Origin: an uncultured Acidobacteriota bacterium
GTDB taxonomy: Bacteria > Acidobacteriota > Terriglobia > Terriglobales > Acidobacteriaceae
Length of the DNA stretch: 64,000 nucleotides
Assembly (NCBI GenBank): GCA_903851035.1
Contig: CAINND010000118.1
Location: forward strand, 1 to 64,000
Direction of reading: 5' to 3'
A model generated the notes under the pieces. That model searched no databases and was not told the DNA's origin. It saw nothing but the letters and a program-made list of their open reading frames with translations. The translations under genes were made by a program, and so were the position numbers. Within the stretch, counting starts at the first letter, position 1; each line of letters opens with the position of its first letter. This document shows positions 1 through 8,169 of this stretch, one piece after another.

Positions 1-1
1 T

Positions 2-820
2 GATGCCCTGGTGCACGTGGTGCGCGTCTTTGAGGACGACTCCATTGCGCACGCCGGAGGCTCGCTCGACCCGCTGCGCGACATCGCCAACGTCGAATTC
101 GACCTGATGGTCAGCGACCTGGCGCAGGTGGAAGCCCGCCTGGAGCGCATGAAAAAGGACCTGCTCAAGAAGAAGACTCCCGAGCTGGAAAAGGAAAACG
201 AGCTGCTGCTGCGCACCAAGGCCTTCCTGGAGACCGAGCGCCCGCTGCGCGAGATGGAGATGACGAAGGACGAGAAGAAGATCGTCCGCGGCTTCATGTT
301 CCTCTCGGAAAAACCCATCCTCTACGTGCTGAACATCAGCGAGAGCACGACGCTGGGCGTGGACCTGGAGGCGGCGGTGGCCAAGTACGGCCTCACGGAG
401 CGTGCCGGGCGGCTGAACACCGGAGCCAGCGCCATTTGCGGCAAGGTGGAAGCCGAACTATCGGAGATGAGCGACGAGGAGGCGGCGGAGTTCCTGGGCA
501 GCTACGGGCTGACCGAAAGCGGTCTGGCGCGGTTGATCCGTAAGAGCTACGAACTGCTGGGGTTGATTTCGTTTTTCACCGTGGGCGAGGACGAATGCCG
601 CGCCTGGACCGTTGAGCGCAACACGCGCGCGCAGGATGCGGCCGGCGCCATCCACACGGACCTGCAAAAGCACTTCATCCGCGCCGAGACGATTCACTGG
701 GACACCCTGCTCGAACTGGGTAGCGAGGCCGCGGCACGCGCCGCCGGCAAGCTGCGCCTGGAGGGCAAGGAGTACATCGTGCAGGATGGCGACATTCTTC
801 ACATCCGGCACAGTGGTTAA
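2..820 (+). CDS. ychF: Ribosome-binding ATPase YchF, C-terminal part (5' end outside window)
   Basis: This is the last 272 residues of the YchF/OLA1 family of Obg-like ATPases, which bind ribosomes and are linked to redox stress responses. The reading frame is open from base 2, so the G1-G4 part of the G domain lies before the window. Visible are the helical coiled-coil insertion (LERMKKDLLKKKTPELEKE) and the C-terminal TGS domain, which ends in the family-typical GKLRLEGKEYIVQDGDIL. A methionine-like GTG at 11 is only an internal codon. The stop is 3 nt before the ZIP transporter start, so the two are probably co-transcribed. Identification is firm. Confidence 0.93.
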   Translation, partial: DALVHVVRVFEDDSIAHAGGSLDPLRDIANVEFDLMVSDLAQVEARLERMKKDLLKKKTPELEKENELLLRTKAFLETERPLREMEMTKDEKKIVRGFMFLSEKPILYVLNISESTTLGVDLEAAVAKYGLTERAGRLNTGASAICGKVEAELSEMSDEEAAEFLGSYGLTESGLARLIRKSYELLGLISFFTVGEDECRAWTVERNTRAQDAAGAIHTDLQKHFIRAETIHWDTLLELGSEAAARAAGKLRLEGKEYIVQDGDILHIRHSG

Positions 821-823
821 CCG

Positions 824-1567
824 ATGAACCCCATCGCACTCAGCATTCTGCTGGGCCTAACGGCCGGAGCCGCCAACATCGCGGGCGGCGCGCTGCTGGT
901 GCGCCGCAAGTGGGACCATCGCTTTCTGAAGTACTTCATGGCCCTGGGCGCAGGCTTTATGCTGGCCACCGCCATTACGGAGATGGTGCCGGCCAGCGCG
1001 GGCCTGGAGGGTGGCAACGGCATTCGCGCCGGCTTTCTGGTGCTGCTGGGCTACCTCATCATCCACTTCTGCGAGCACGTCGTCAGCGGGCACTTCCACT
1101 TTGGCGAGGAGACGCACCACGACGAGTTCGTGGGCCATCACCGCAGCAATACCGTGCTGCTCGGGCTGGCCATCCACGCGTTTTTTGATGGCATCGCCAT
1201 CGCCAGCGGCTTCCAGGTCTCCAACTGGCTGGGCTGGATCGTCTTCCTGGCCATCTTCCTGCACAAGATTCCCGAGGGCTTTACCGTCAGTTCGGTGATG
1301 CTGGCCGGGGGGCGCAGCTCGGTGACGGCCTTTAACGCCTCTGTGGTGCTGGGCGTGGGAACCCTGCTGGGCGTGCTGGCCATGGTGATGATCCGGCACG
1401 GCGTGGCCATTGGTTTGCCGCTATCGGCGGGCGTCACCATTTACGTTGCCGCCACGGACATTGTGCCGGAAGTCAACCGCGAGCCCGGTCCGCTGATGCC
1501 GCTGCTGCTCTTTGTGGGCGTGGCCATGCTCTTCCTGCTGGACCACCTTTTTCACGTTCATGTATAA
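824..1567 (+). CDS. ZIP family metal transporter
   Basis: A 247-residue polytopic inner-membrane protein of the ZIP (ZupT/GufA-like) family, which moves Zn2+, Fe2+ or related divalent cations into the cytoplasm. It has about eight hydrophobic segments. The two family signatures are HAFFDGIAIASGF (TM4) and LHKIPEGF (TM5), which carry the metal-coordinating His, Asp and Glu residues. A His-rich stretch (HFHFGEETHHDEFVGHH) lies in the cytoplasmic loop between TM3 and TM4, as is usual. It starts 3 nt after ychF. The metal specificity cannot be read from the sequence. Confidence 0.9.
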   Translation: MNPIALSILLGLTAGAANIAGGALLVRRKWDHRFLKYFMALGAGFMLATAITEMVPASAGLEGGNGIRAGFLVLLGYLIIHFCEHVVSGHFHFGEETHHDEFVGHHRSNTVLLGLAIHAFFDGIAIASGFQVSNWLGWIVFLAIFLHKIPEGFTVSSVMLAGGRSSVTAFNASVVLGVGTLLGVLAMVMIRHGVAIGLPLSAGVTIYVAATDIVPEVNREPGPLMPLLLFVGVAMLFLLDHLFHVHV

Positions 1568-1613
1568 GGGTTTCCGCAGGGGAGCACTACCCAACCTTAT
1601 TGATTTTTTCTCT

Positions 1614-1635
1614 CGCCCTGGACTCTCCCAGGGCG
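1614..1635 (+). terminator. Possible weak terminator after the ZIP gene
   Basis: An 8-bp perfect stem (CGCCCTGG / CCAGGGCG, 1614-1621 and 1628-1635) with a 6-nt loop lies 47 nt after the ZIP stop codon. The bases that follow (ATTGCTTT) are only moderately T-rich, so intrinsic termination is uncertain. Confidence 0.35.
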
Positions 1636-1728
1636 ATTGCTTTGGCGGTAAGATGGAGTGCTTGGTGCCGTGATGGCGACAGTGGTTTTTAGCAGGCTAT
1701 TTTTTAGGCGGTAAAGGGAGACTGGGCG

Positions 1729-2664
1729 ATGCGGATTCTGGTAGTGGGAGCCGGGGCAATCGGCGGGTATTTTGGCGGAAGGCTGGCGGCGGCCGGTCAG
1801 GATGTGACCTTTCTGGTGCGCGCGCGGCGCGCGGGTGAGCTGGCCAAGGATGGCCTTCTGGTTACCAGCCCGGCGGGCGACCTGCACATCTCCGACCCTA
1901 AGACGGTGAGCGCCAACGAGTTGAAGGATCACTACGATCTGGTGCTGCTAAGTTGCAAGGCCTACGATCTGGAGGGCGCCATCCATGACTTTGCGCCCGC
2001 CGTGGGGCCGCAGACGGCCATCCTGCCGCTGCTGAACGGTATGCGCCACATGGACGTGCTGGACCGCCGGTTTGGAGCCGCCCGTGTACTGGGCGGGTTG
2101 TGCATGATCTCCACCACAATGGAGGCGGGCGGCCACATAGCCCACCTGAACAAGCTGCACATTCTGGCCTATGGTGAGCGCGACGGCTCGCACTCCGCCC
2201 GGGTGGAGGCCATCGCCAAGGCCTTTGCCGGAACTAATTTTGTGTCACGGCTTACGGAGACGATCCTGCAGGAGATGTGGGAGAAGTGGGTCTTCATCGC
2301 CAGTTGCGCCGGCATCACCTGCCTGATGCGCTCCATCATTGGAGATATTGTTGCCGCCGGTGGCGCGGAGCAGTGTACCGGACTGCTCTCCGAGTGTGCC
2401 GCCGTGGCCGGCAGCCAGGGGCATCCTCCCAGTTCGGCCAGCCTGGAATTGAGCCGCAGCCTGCTGACCGCGGCGGGGTCTCCGCTGGCCGCCAGCATGT
2501 GGCGGGACATGGAGCGAGGGGCACAGATCGAGGCCGGGCACATGATTGGCGACCTGTTGCAGCGCGGGGCGGAGCGCAAGGTGCCCACCCCCCTGCTGCG
2601 CGTGGTATACACCCATCTGCGCACCTATGAACTGCGCCGCGAGCGCGAGGGTGCGGGGAACTGA
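1729..2664 (+). CDS. panE: 2-dehydropantoate 2-reductase (ketopantoate reductase)
   Basis: A 311-residue ApbA/PanE family enzyme, which reduces 2-dehydropantoate to pantoate with NADPH in pantothenate/CoA synthesis. The N-terminus is a Rossmann fold with GAGAIGGYFGGRLA. Conserved positions follow: SCKAYD (substrate Lys region), LLNGM, and EKWVFIASCAGITCL at the start of the helical C-terminal domain. The length is usual for the family. The gene stands alone, with no panB or panC nearby. Some paralogues of this family act on other 2-oxo acids, so the exact substrate is inferred. Confidence 0.88.
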   Translation: MRILVVGAGAIGGYFGGRLAAAGQDVTFLVRARRAGELAKDGLLVTSPAGDLHISDPKTVSANELKDHYDLVLLSCKAYDLEGAIHDFAPAVGPQTAILPLLNGMRHMDVLDRRFGAARVLGGLCMISTTMEAGGHIAHLNKLHILAYGERDGSHSARVEAIAKAFAGTNFVSRLTETILQEMWEKWVFIASCAGITCLMRSIIGDIVAAGGAEQCTGLLSECAAVAGSQGHPPSSASLELSRSLLTAAGSPLAASMWRDMERGAQIEAGHMIGDLLQRGAERKVPTPLLRVVYTHLRTYELRREREGAGN

Positions 2665-2674
2665 ACGGAAACGC

Positions 2675-2708
2675 CCGCCGGAATACGCAAGTTTGCGTCA
2701 GCCGGCGG
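2675..2708 (+). other. Two-part hairpin between panE and the next gene
   Basis: An outer 7-bp stem (CCGCCGG 2675-2681 / CCGGCGG 2702-2708) encloses an inner 6-bp stem (ACGCAA 2685-2690 / TTGCGT 2693-2698). It lies 10 nt after the panE stop and before the start of the secreted protein. There is no T-run, so it could be a weak terminator or an element in the next gene's leader. Confidence 0.35.
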
Positions 2709-2750
2709 TGGTAAGATTTGTGCGAATCCGGTGGTATTTGCGAGGTTGTG

Positions 2751-3629
2751 ATGAAAAATCTGGTAACGGTTTTGTTCGTGGTGCTGGTGCTTTTGGCCGC
2801 GGCGGTTTGCCAGCCCGGCTCTGGCCAGGTGCTGACCAACAACTCCATTGCGGAGATGGTGCGGGCCGGTCTGCCTGAGGAGGTCATCATCGCCAAGGTG
2901 CAGACCTCGGCATCGAGCTTTGATCTTTCCACCAACGGACTGGTGGCACTGACACAGAGCGGCGTCAACGGCAACATCCTGCGCGCCATGCTGCTGACGG
3001 AACGCAACGGCCGACCCGCAAGCGCTCCTGCGCAGACGGCGCCCGGCATGATGGAACAGAACTCGCCGGATGCGCCGCATGAAGCCGGCATCTATATGTA
3101 CGTTCACACTACGCAGGGGCCGCGCATGATCTTGATGGAGCCAAGCGTGTATGTGCGGGGCAAGATGACGGGCGCCTTCACCACGGCCATCACCGAGGGC
3201 ATTGCCAAGACCAGGTGGAAGGCGGTGCTGAGGGGCGAAAAGGCCGGCGTGCGGACGGTCGATCCGGCGGCGAGCTTCTACTTCTATTTTGAGAAGACGC
3301 GCTCCGGGCTGAGCCATGTCGACTACGGCACCACGAACCCAAACGAGTTCACCCTGCTGCGGCTGGATGTGAAGAAGTCCTCGCGCGAAGTGGTAATGAT
3401 GTCCGGCAACTACTACACGGCGGCCACGGGACTGGATGAAAAGAAGGCCGTGCCGTTCAACGTGGAGCGGATTCGTCCCGGGGTGTACCGGGTTACGCCT
3501 GCTGAGCCGCTGACGCCGGGCGAGTATGGATTTATCGGCTCCGGCCCGGGCGGCCCCTACTTTATGGGCGGTTATGGTGGTGCTTACGCGGCCGGACGCA
3601 GCCGAATTTTTGACTTCGGCGTAGATTAA
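2751..3629 (+). CDS. Exported protein of unknown function
   Basis: A 292-residue protein with a clear Sec signal peptide (MKNLVTVLFVVLVLLAAAVC, with cleavage probable a few residues later). A short helical segment follows (SIAEMVRAGLPEEVIIAKVQ) that resembles the small helical repeats common in exported acidobacterial proteins. The rest is probably beta-rich, with a Gly-rich end (GSGPGGPYFMGGYGGAYAAG). I chose the ATG at 2751 because it places the signal peptide at the N-terminus; the frame is open 33 nt further upstream. A Cys at about residue 20 lies near the cleavage site but is not in a convincing lipobox. I do not recognise a function. Confidence 0.75.
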   Translation: MKNLVTVLFVVLVLLAAAVCQPGSGQVLTNNSIAEMVRAGLPEEVIIAKVQTSASSFDLSTNGLVALTQSGVNGNILRAMLLTERNGRPASAPAQTAPGMMEQNSPDAPHEAGIYMYVHTTQGPRMILMEPSVYVRGKMTGAFTTAITEGIAKTRWKAVLRGEKAGVRTVDPAASFYFYFEKTRSGLSHVDYGTTNPNEFTLLRLDVKKSSREVVMMSGNYYTAATGLDEKKAVPFNVERIRPGVYRVTPAEPLTPGEYGFIGSGPGGPYFMGGYGGAYAAGRSRIFDFGVD

Positions 3630-3651
3630 CCTTTCGCCTGAAAATTCCCTG

Positions 3652-3677
3652 GCCGGGGCCACGCGCCCCGGCTTTTT
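3652..3677 (+). terminator. Rho-independent terminator
   Basis: An 8-bp perfect GC stem (GCCGGGGC 3652-3659 / GCCCCGGC 3665-3672) with a 5-nt loop is followed directly by TTTTT. It lies 22 nt after the stop of the exported protein gene and separates it from the rpsP operon. Confidence 0.85.
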
Positions 3678-3686
3678 GGTGCCGAC

Positions 3687-3716
3687 TTGCCAGAGGACGG
3701 GCGAAATCGGCATAAT
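3687..3716 (+). promoter_or_regulatory. Probable sigma-70-type promoter of the rpsP operon
   Basis: TTGCCA (3687-3692) and CATAAT (3711-3716) are separated by 18 bp, just downstream of the preceding terminator. This is the best -35/-10 pair in the 250-nt leader before rpsP. It was assigned by eye. Confidence 0.5.
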
Positions 3717-3933
3717 AGTAGCTGCTGCAAGTGTCTGCCAGGCAACTGTCTGGCGATTCCTTTGTGGTACTGTCCGTGGCGGATGTCATCCGCCGGCGCC
3801 AAGGCGCAGCGGACATCTCAGCGCTCGAATCAAGGCCGGCCTGGTTCCGGTTGCGATTTCCGGTCCTGCAAGCGCCGCTCGGCGGAATGCGGGATGTCGA
3901 ACGCTGGAGTTTACGAAGAGAGGAACGAAGCCT
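3717..3933 (+). promoter_or_regulatory. Long structured 5' leader of rpsP
   Basis: About 210 nt separate the proposed promoter from rpsP and hold no convincing gene. A long hairpin can be drawn at 3782-3817: GATGT/ACATC, CCGC/GCGG, then GCGCC-AA-GGCGC. A second (CGCCG/CGGCG) lies near 3873-3884. Leaders of ribosomal-protein operons often carry autoregulatory RNA structures, but I know of no established S16 leader motif to match this one. Confidence 0.4.
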
Positions 3934-4194
3934 GTGCTAATGATTCGTCTTTCGCGCCGTGGTGCGCGTAAGCAGCCTGTGTATCGTATTGTCGTCATTG
4001 AAAAGGATCGCGCCCGCGACGGCCGCTCCATTGAAGTGGTGGGTCTTTACAACCCGCGCACTACGCCTGCCACCATCGACATCAAGAAAGACCGCGTGGA
4101 CTACTGGGTAGGCAAGGGCGCCCGGTTGAGCCCGACGCTTGAGCGTCTTTACAAGATCGCCACCGCGGCTGCTGCTGCCGCGCCGGTCGCCTAA
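3934..4194 (+). CDS. rpsP: 30S ribosomal protein S16
   Basis: An 86-residue S16 protein of the small ribosomal subunit (5' and central domains of 16S rRNA). It shows the family block MIRLSRRGARKQPVYRIVV, followed by DGRSIEVVGLYNPR and DRVDYWVGKGA. Two starts are possible. GTG at 3934 has an AGAGAGGA Shine-Dalgarno sequence 9 nt upstream; the ATG at 3940 leaves 15 nt. I prefer the GTG. The C-terminus ends in an Ala-rich tail. It is first in a canonical rpsP-khpA-rimM-trmD-rplS operon. Confidence 0.96.
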   Translation: MLMIRLSRRGARKQPVYRIVVIEKDRARDGRSIEVVGLYNPRTTPATIDIKKDRVDYWVGKGARLSPTLERLYKIATAAAAAAPVA

Positions 4195-4211
4195 CCAAGG
4201 AGACTGCCGCA

Positions 4212-4454
4212 ATGCCTGCGAACCTTCCTGCACTGGCCCGTGAACTAGCCGATGCCCTGGTGGATTATCCCGAAGATGTGGATGTGATCGCCGGTGGCGA
4301 CAGCGAAGTTGTACGCCTGGAGCTGGAGGTGGCCGAGGATGATCTGGGCCGCGTGATTGGCCGCTCCGGACGCACGGCGCGAGCGCTGCGCACCATTCTT
4401 TCCGCTGCGGCGGAAAAGAGCGGACGGCGCTGCGTACTCGACATTGTTGAGTAA
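4212..4454 (+). CDS. khpA: KhpA-type KH-domain RNA-binding protein
   Basis: An 80-residue protein made almost entirely of one type-II KH domain, with the RNA-binding GXXG loop in GRVIGRSGRTARALR. KhpA (YlqC) pairs with KhpB/Jag in Gram-positive bacteria as a global RNA chaperone, and the gene sits between rpsP and rimM in many phyla, as here. The start has AAGGAG 7-8 nt upstream. No partner gene is in the window. Confidence 0.9.
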   Translation: MPANLPALARELADALVDYPEDVDVIAGGDSEVVRLELEVAEDDLGRVIGRSGRTARALRTILSAAAEKSGRRCVLDIVE

Positions 4455-4476
4455 TCAGCCGGCGGAAGGAAGCGCC

Positions 4477-5055
4477 ATGAGCGGCTCCGAGGCATACGTC
4501 ACCCTTGCACGGGTACAGAAGGTGCAGGGCCGCCACGGAGAAGTTCTGGCGGAGCTGCATACGGACTTTCCCGAGCGCTTTGAGGAACGGCGTAGGCTCC
4601 ACGCATGGTTGCCCAACGGACAACGGCGTGAGCTGGATCTGGAAGACTACTGGCCTCACAAGGGCGGAATGGTCTTCAAGTTCCTGGGAGTCGATTCCAT
4701 TGAGGCCGCCGAAGAGCTGCTGAAGGCCGAGATTCAGATCCCGGCCGCAGAGCGTGCCGAGTTGGAAGATGGCGCGGTTTACGTCAGCGAGCTGGTGGGC
4801 TGCCGGGTGGTGGAAGTTGGACCTCCGGAGCGCGAAGTGGGCGTGGTGGCAGAGGTAAATTTTGGGGCGGGAACGGCCCCGCTGCTGATCGTGAACGGCG
4901 ACGGCGGCAAGGAGTTCATGATTCCCTTTGTGGAAGGCTACATAAAGCAGTTGGACACCAAGGGGAAGCGGATTGAGATGCAACTGCCGGATGGAATGCT
5001 GGAACTGGATGCGCCGTTAAAAGCTCCTCCAAAGACGGCACCCAAAGGGCAATAG
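4477..5055 (+). CDS. rimM: Ribosome maturation factor RimM
   Basis: A 192-residue 16S rRNA processing factor that helps assemble the 30S head by binding S19. The N-terminal RimM barrel begins YVTLARVQKVQGRHGEVLA. The PRC-like C-terminal barrel includes GAVYVSELVGCRVVE and FMIPFVEGYIKQLD. The ATG at 4477 has GGAAGGA 6 nt upstream; the frame is open further back into khpA, but that extension has no family similarity. It ends in a Lys/Pro tail. It is third in the translation operon. Confidence 0.94.
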   Translation: MSGSEAYVTLARVQKVQGRHGEVLAELHTDFPERFEERRRLHAWLPNGQRRELDLEDYWPHKGGMVFKFLGVDSIEAAEELLKAEIQIPAAERAELEDGAVYVSELVGCRVVEVGPPEREVGVVAEVNFGAGTAPLLIVNGDGGKEFMIPFVEGYIKQLDTKGKRIEMQLPDGMLELDAPLKAPPKTAPKGQ

Positions 5056-5088
5056 CGGTTTGCCGAGTGGTTCGATTAAGGAAGAAAC

Positions 5089-5919
5089 GTGCGGTTTGAG
5101 ATCGTCACCATCTTTCCGGACTTCTTTAGCGGACCGCTGGATTACGGCATTGTGCGCCGCGCGCGCATGGCTGGGCTCATTGAAATCGGAATCCACGACC
5201 TGAGGGGCTTTACCCAGGACCGTCATCGCACGGTGGATGATCGTCCATTTGGTGGCGGAGAGGGGATGCTCCTGAAGCCGGAGCCGCTGTTTGACTGTGT
5301 CGAATCGTTGGGCGTCAAAGCCCGCGAAGAGCGTATGCAGGCGGAGAGCCGGGAGACGGTGGTCATGCTGTCGGCCTCGGGCAAGTTATTTACCCAGGCG
5401 ATGGCGCAGGAGTTGGCCGCGATGGAGCGCATTACGCTCGTTTGCGGCCGCTACGAAGGCGTGGATGAGCGCGTGACCGAGCACCTGGCCGACCGTGAGG
5501 TTTCGGTGGGCGACTTCGTGATGAGCGGAGGCGAACTGGGCGCAGCGCTGTTGTTGGATTGCGTGACCAGGCTATTGCCGGGTGCGCTGGGCAACGAGGC
5601 CTCCAACAAGACCGAGAGCTTCAGTGCTGTACAGGCTGAGGCGAAGTTCGATGAGCTGGGACGGTTGGAGCCGGATTCAACGGCGGCCACCGGGGGATTG
5701 CTGGATGCACCGCATTACACGCGTCCGGCGGAGTTCCGGGGCTGGCCTGTACCTGAGGTTCTGCTGAACGGGAACCATGAGGAGATCCGGCGCTGGAGGC
5801 GGCGCAAGGTGTTGGAAAAGACTTTTAAGAACCGTCCGGAGCTGTTGCGGCAGGTTCGGCTGAGCAAGGAAGACCAGGAACTGCTGCGTGAGCTGGAACG
5901 CGCGGCCCGGAAAAATTAG
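5089..5919 (+). CDS. trmD: tRNA (guanine37-N1)-methyltransferase
   Basis: A 276-residue SPOUT methyltransferase that makes m1G37 in tRNAs reading CNN codons, preventing frameshifting. Visible are [13 protein letters not shown] with a GTG start, the basic [10 protein letters not shown] loop, the trefoil-knot AdoMet site ([13 protein letters not shown] and [16 protein letters not shown]) and the C-terminal [20 protein letters not shown] lies just upstream of the GTG. The C-terminus is slightly longer than in E. coli (255 residues). The order rimM-trmD-rplS is canonical. Confidence 0.96.
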   Translation: MRFEIVTIFPDFFSGPLDYGIVRRARMAGLIEIGIHDLRGFTQDRHRTVDDRPFGGGEGMLLKPEPLFDCVESLGVKAREERMQAESRETVVMLSASGKLFTQAMAQELAAMERITLVCGRYEGVDERVTEHLADREVSVGDFVMSGGELGAALLLDCVTRLLPGALGNEASNKTESFSAVQAEAKFDELGRLEPDSTAATGGLLDAPHYTRPAEFRGWPVPEVLLNGNHEEIRRWRRRKVLEKTFKNRPELLRQVRLSKEDQELLRELERAARKN

Positions 5920-5986
5920 AAAGATCACGGGAAACATCCCAGGCCGCGAGGCTCCGGATACCCGAGAAGAGAAGAGGAAAAACAGC

Positions 5987-6343
5987 ATGTCGTCATCTCC
6001 CATCATTACCCGCCTGCTGGCCAAGGCGCAGCGCACCGACCTGCCGAGCTTTAACCCGGGCGACACCGTCAAGGTTCACGTCAAGATCAAGGAAGGCGAC
6101 AAAGAGCGCGTCCAGATCTTCGAGGGCGTCGTCATCAAGAAGCGCGAGGGCGCACAGCCCAGCTTCACGGTCCGCAAGATGAGCTTCGGCCAGGGCGTGG
6201 AGCGCATCTTCCCCCTGGGCAGCCGCATCATCGAAAAGATCGAGATCGTGCGTTCGGCCAAGGTTCGCCGCGCCAAGCTGTACTACCTGCGCGCGCTGCG
6301 TGGCAAGGCTGCCCGCTTGAAGGAAGTCGATCGCGTTAAGTAG
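5987..6343 (+). CDS. rplS: 50S ribosomal protein L19
   Basis: A 118-residue L19 protein that lies at the interface of the ribosomal subunits. Signature segments are [49 protein letters not shown] and [19 protein letters not shown]. The start is the ATG at 5987 ([20 protein letters not shown]) with AGAGGAAA upstream. It is last in the rpsP operon; a strong hairpin follows about 40 nt later. Confidence 0.96.
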   Translation: MSSSPIITRLLAKAQRTDLPSFNPGDTVKVHVKIKEGDKERVQIFEGVVIKKREGAQPSFTVRKMSFGQGVERIFPLGSRIIEKIEIVRSAKVRRAKLYYLRALRGKAARLKEVDRVK

Positions 6344-6384
6344 TTTTGCGCTCGCAAGGTGAGCGTGGTCTAACCGTAATTCGC

Positions 6385-6413
6385 CAAGGGGCGGGGTGCA
6401 TCCCCGTCCCTTG
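6385..6413 (+). terminator. Hairpin terminator after rplS
   Basis: A 12-bp stem with one G-T pair (6385-6396 with 6402-6413) and a TGCAT loop lies 41 nt after rplS. The T-run after it is very short, so termination efficiency is uncertain, but the stem is one of the strongest in the window. Confidence 0.6.
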
Positions 6414-6502
6414 TTGCGTGCGCACACAGACCCAGAGCGTGGTGCTAAAATCATCTGTTCCGCGCCCCTGCGGAAGGCATCTGTTTCACCAGAGAGGATC
6501 CT

Positions 6503-8095
6503 ATGGCTACCCTTGCGAACACCGCGACCACCATCGAGAGCGCGGCGCAGACCGTCTTCAAGAACGAACCGTTTGTGGACTTCACCAGGCTGGAAAACGT
6601 CCGCGCCATGCGCGAGGCTTTGGACAAGGTCCGGCGCCAGCTTGGGCGCGAGTATGAAAACGTGGTTGGCGGCCATCGCGTGCGCACCACTGCCAAGTCG
6701 AAGTCCATCAACCCCTCGCACCCGGAGCAGGTGGTGGGCATCTTCCAGAAGGCTGGCGCCGAGGATGTTCCGGCGGCCATCGCGGCCGCGCAGAAGGCCT
6801 TTGAAGGCTGGAGTCGCACTCCGGTGGAGACTCGCGCGACCTTGCTCTTCCGCGTGGCGCAGGCCCTGCGCGAGCGTAAGTTCGAGTGGTCGGCGTGGCT
6901 GGTGTTTGAGGTGGGCAAGAGCTGGGTGGAGGCCGATGCCGATGTGGCAGAGACCATCGACTTCGCCGAGTTCTATGGCCGCGAGGCACTGCGGTTGGCC
7001 AAGAGCGTGCCGCCGATTCAACTGCCGGGCGAGCACGACGAGCTGCGCTACATTCCGCTGGGCGTGGGCGCGGTCATTCCGCCGTGGAACTTCCCCTCGG
7101 CCATCATGGCCGGCATGACGTTGGCCTCCATCGTATGCGGTAACACCGTGGTGCTGAAGCCGAGCGGCGACGCCATGACGATTGCCGCCAAGTTTTACGA
7201 GTTGTTGGAACAGAACGGTCTGCCCGATGGCGTGGTGAACTTTGTCACCGGCGGCGGCAGCAGCTTTGGCAACGAACTGGTCAAGCATCCGCAGACGCGT
7301 TTCATCAGCTTCACCGGATCGAAGGAAGTCGGCCTGCACATTCACGAACTGGCGGCCAAGGCGCAGCCCGGGCAGATTTGGATTAAGCGCACGGTGCTGG
7401 AGATGGGCGGCAAGGACTCGATCCTGGTGGATTCCGACAGCGACCTGGACGAGGCGGCGGCCGGCGTAATCGCATCGGCCTTCGGCTTCAGCGGGCAGAA
7501 GTGTTCGGCCTGCTCGCGGGCGATTGTGGATGAGCGCGTCTATGACAAGTTCGTGGAACGCCTTAAGGATCGCGCAGAGAAGTTGACTATCGGCCCGGCG
7601 GAGGAGAATCCGAACCTCGGTCCAGTGGTGAATGAAGGTGCGCGCAAGACCATCCTCGACTACATCCAGAAGGGAATCGCCGAAGGCGGGCGCCTGATCA
7701 CCGGCGGCAAGGCCGTGGAGGGACTGGACGGATACTTCATTCATCCGACCATCATTAGCGAGGTGAAGCCGGGTGACACCATCGAGCAGCAGGAGATTTT
7801 CGGGCCGGTGCTGGCCGTCATCCGCTGCAAGGACTTCCACGAAGGGCTGCGCATTGCCAACGACACGGAGTTCGGCCTGACCGGCGCGGTGTACACCAAG
7901 TCAGCGGAGCGCCAGGAACTAGCCAAGCAGGAGTTCCACGTAGGCAACTTGTACATCAATCGCAAGTGCACGGGAGCCATGGTGGGAGCGCATCCCTTCG
8001 GCGGCTTCAACATGAGCGGAACCGACTCCAAGGCCGGCGGCCCGGACTATCTGCTGCTGTTTACGCAGGCCAAGAGCATTGCGCGCAAGCTGTAA
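6503..8095 (+). CDS. pruA: L-glutamate gamma-semialdehyde (delta-1-pyrroline-5-carboxylate) dehydrogenase
   Basis: A 530-residue NAD-dependent aldehyde dehydrogenase that oxidises glutamate semialdehyde to glutamate in proline and arginine breakdown. ALDH landmarks are PPWNFPSAI (catalytic Asn), FTGSKEVG (cofactor loop), VLEMGGKDSILV (general-base Glu), FSGQKCSACSR (catalytic Cys) and EIFGPVLAV. The long N-terminal part with VVGGHRVRTT and the tail GTDSKAGGPDYLLLFTQAKS are typical of the RocA/PruA group. It is a stand-alone dehydrogenase, not a PutA fusion. AGAGAGGA lies upstream of the ATG. Confidence 0.92.
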   Translation: MATLANTATTIESAAQTVFKNEPFVDFTRLENVRAMREALDKVRRQLGREYENVVGGHRVRTTAKSKSINPSHPEQVVGIFQKAGAEDVPAAIAAAQKAFEGWSRTPVETRATLLFRVAQALRERKFEWSAWLVFEVGKSWVEADADVAETIDFAEFYGREALRLAKSVPPIQLPGEHDELRYIPLGVGAVIPPWNFPSAIMAGMTLASIVCGNTVVLKPSGDAMTIAAKFYELLEQNGLPDGVVNFVTGGGSSFGNELVKHPQTRFISFTGSKEVGLHIHELAAKAQPGQIWIKRTVLEMGGKDSILVDSDSDLDEAAAGVIASAFGFSGQKCSACSRAIVDERVYDKFVERLKDRAEKLTIGPAEENPNLGPVVNEGARKTILDYIQKGIAEGGRLITGGKAVEGLDGYFIHPTIISEVKPGDTIEQQEIFGPVLAVIRCKDFHEGLRIANDTEFGLTGAVYTKSAERQELAKQEFHVGNLYINRKCTGAMVGAHPFGGFNMSGTDSKAGGPDYLLLFTQAKSIARKL

Positions 8096-8112
8096 GCCTG
8101 CGCAGATTGGCA

Positions 8113-8158
8113 AAAAGAAACGGCCCGGTGAGAAACCTCATCGGGCCGCTATTTTTCT
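8113..8158. terminator. Bidirectional terminator between pruA and the LuxR-type regulator
   Basis: A 12-bp stem with one G-T pair (8121-8132 / 8137-8148) and an AAAC loop is followed on the plus strand by CTATTTTT. On the minus strand it is followed by TTTCTTTTT. It serves the two convergent genes that flank it. Confidence 0.85.
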
Positions 8159-8169
8159 ACTGAAAAAGC

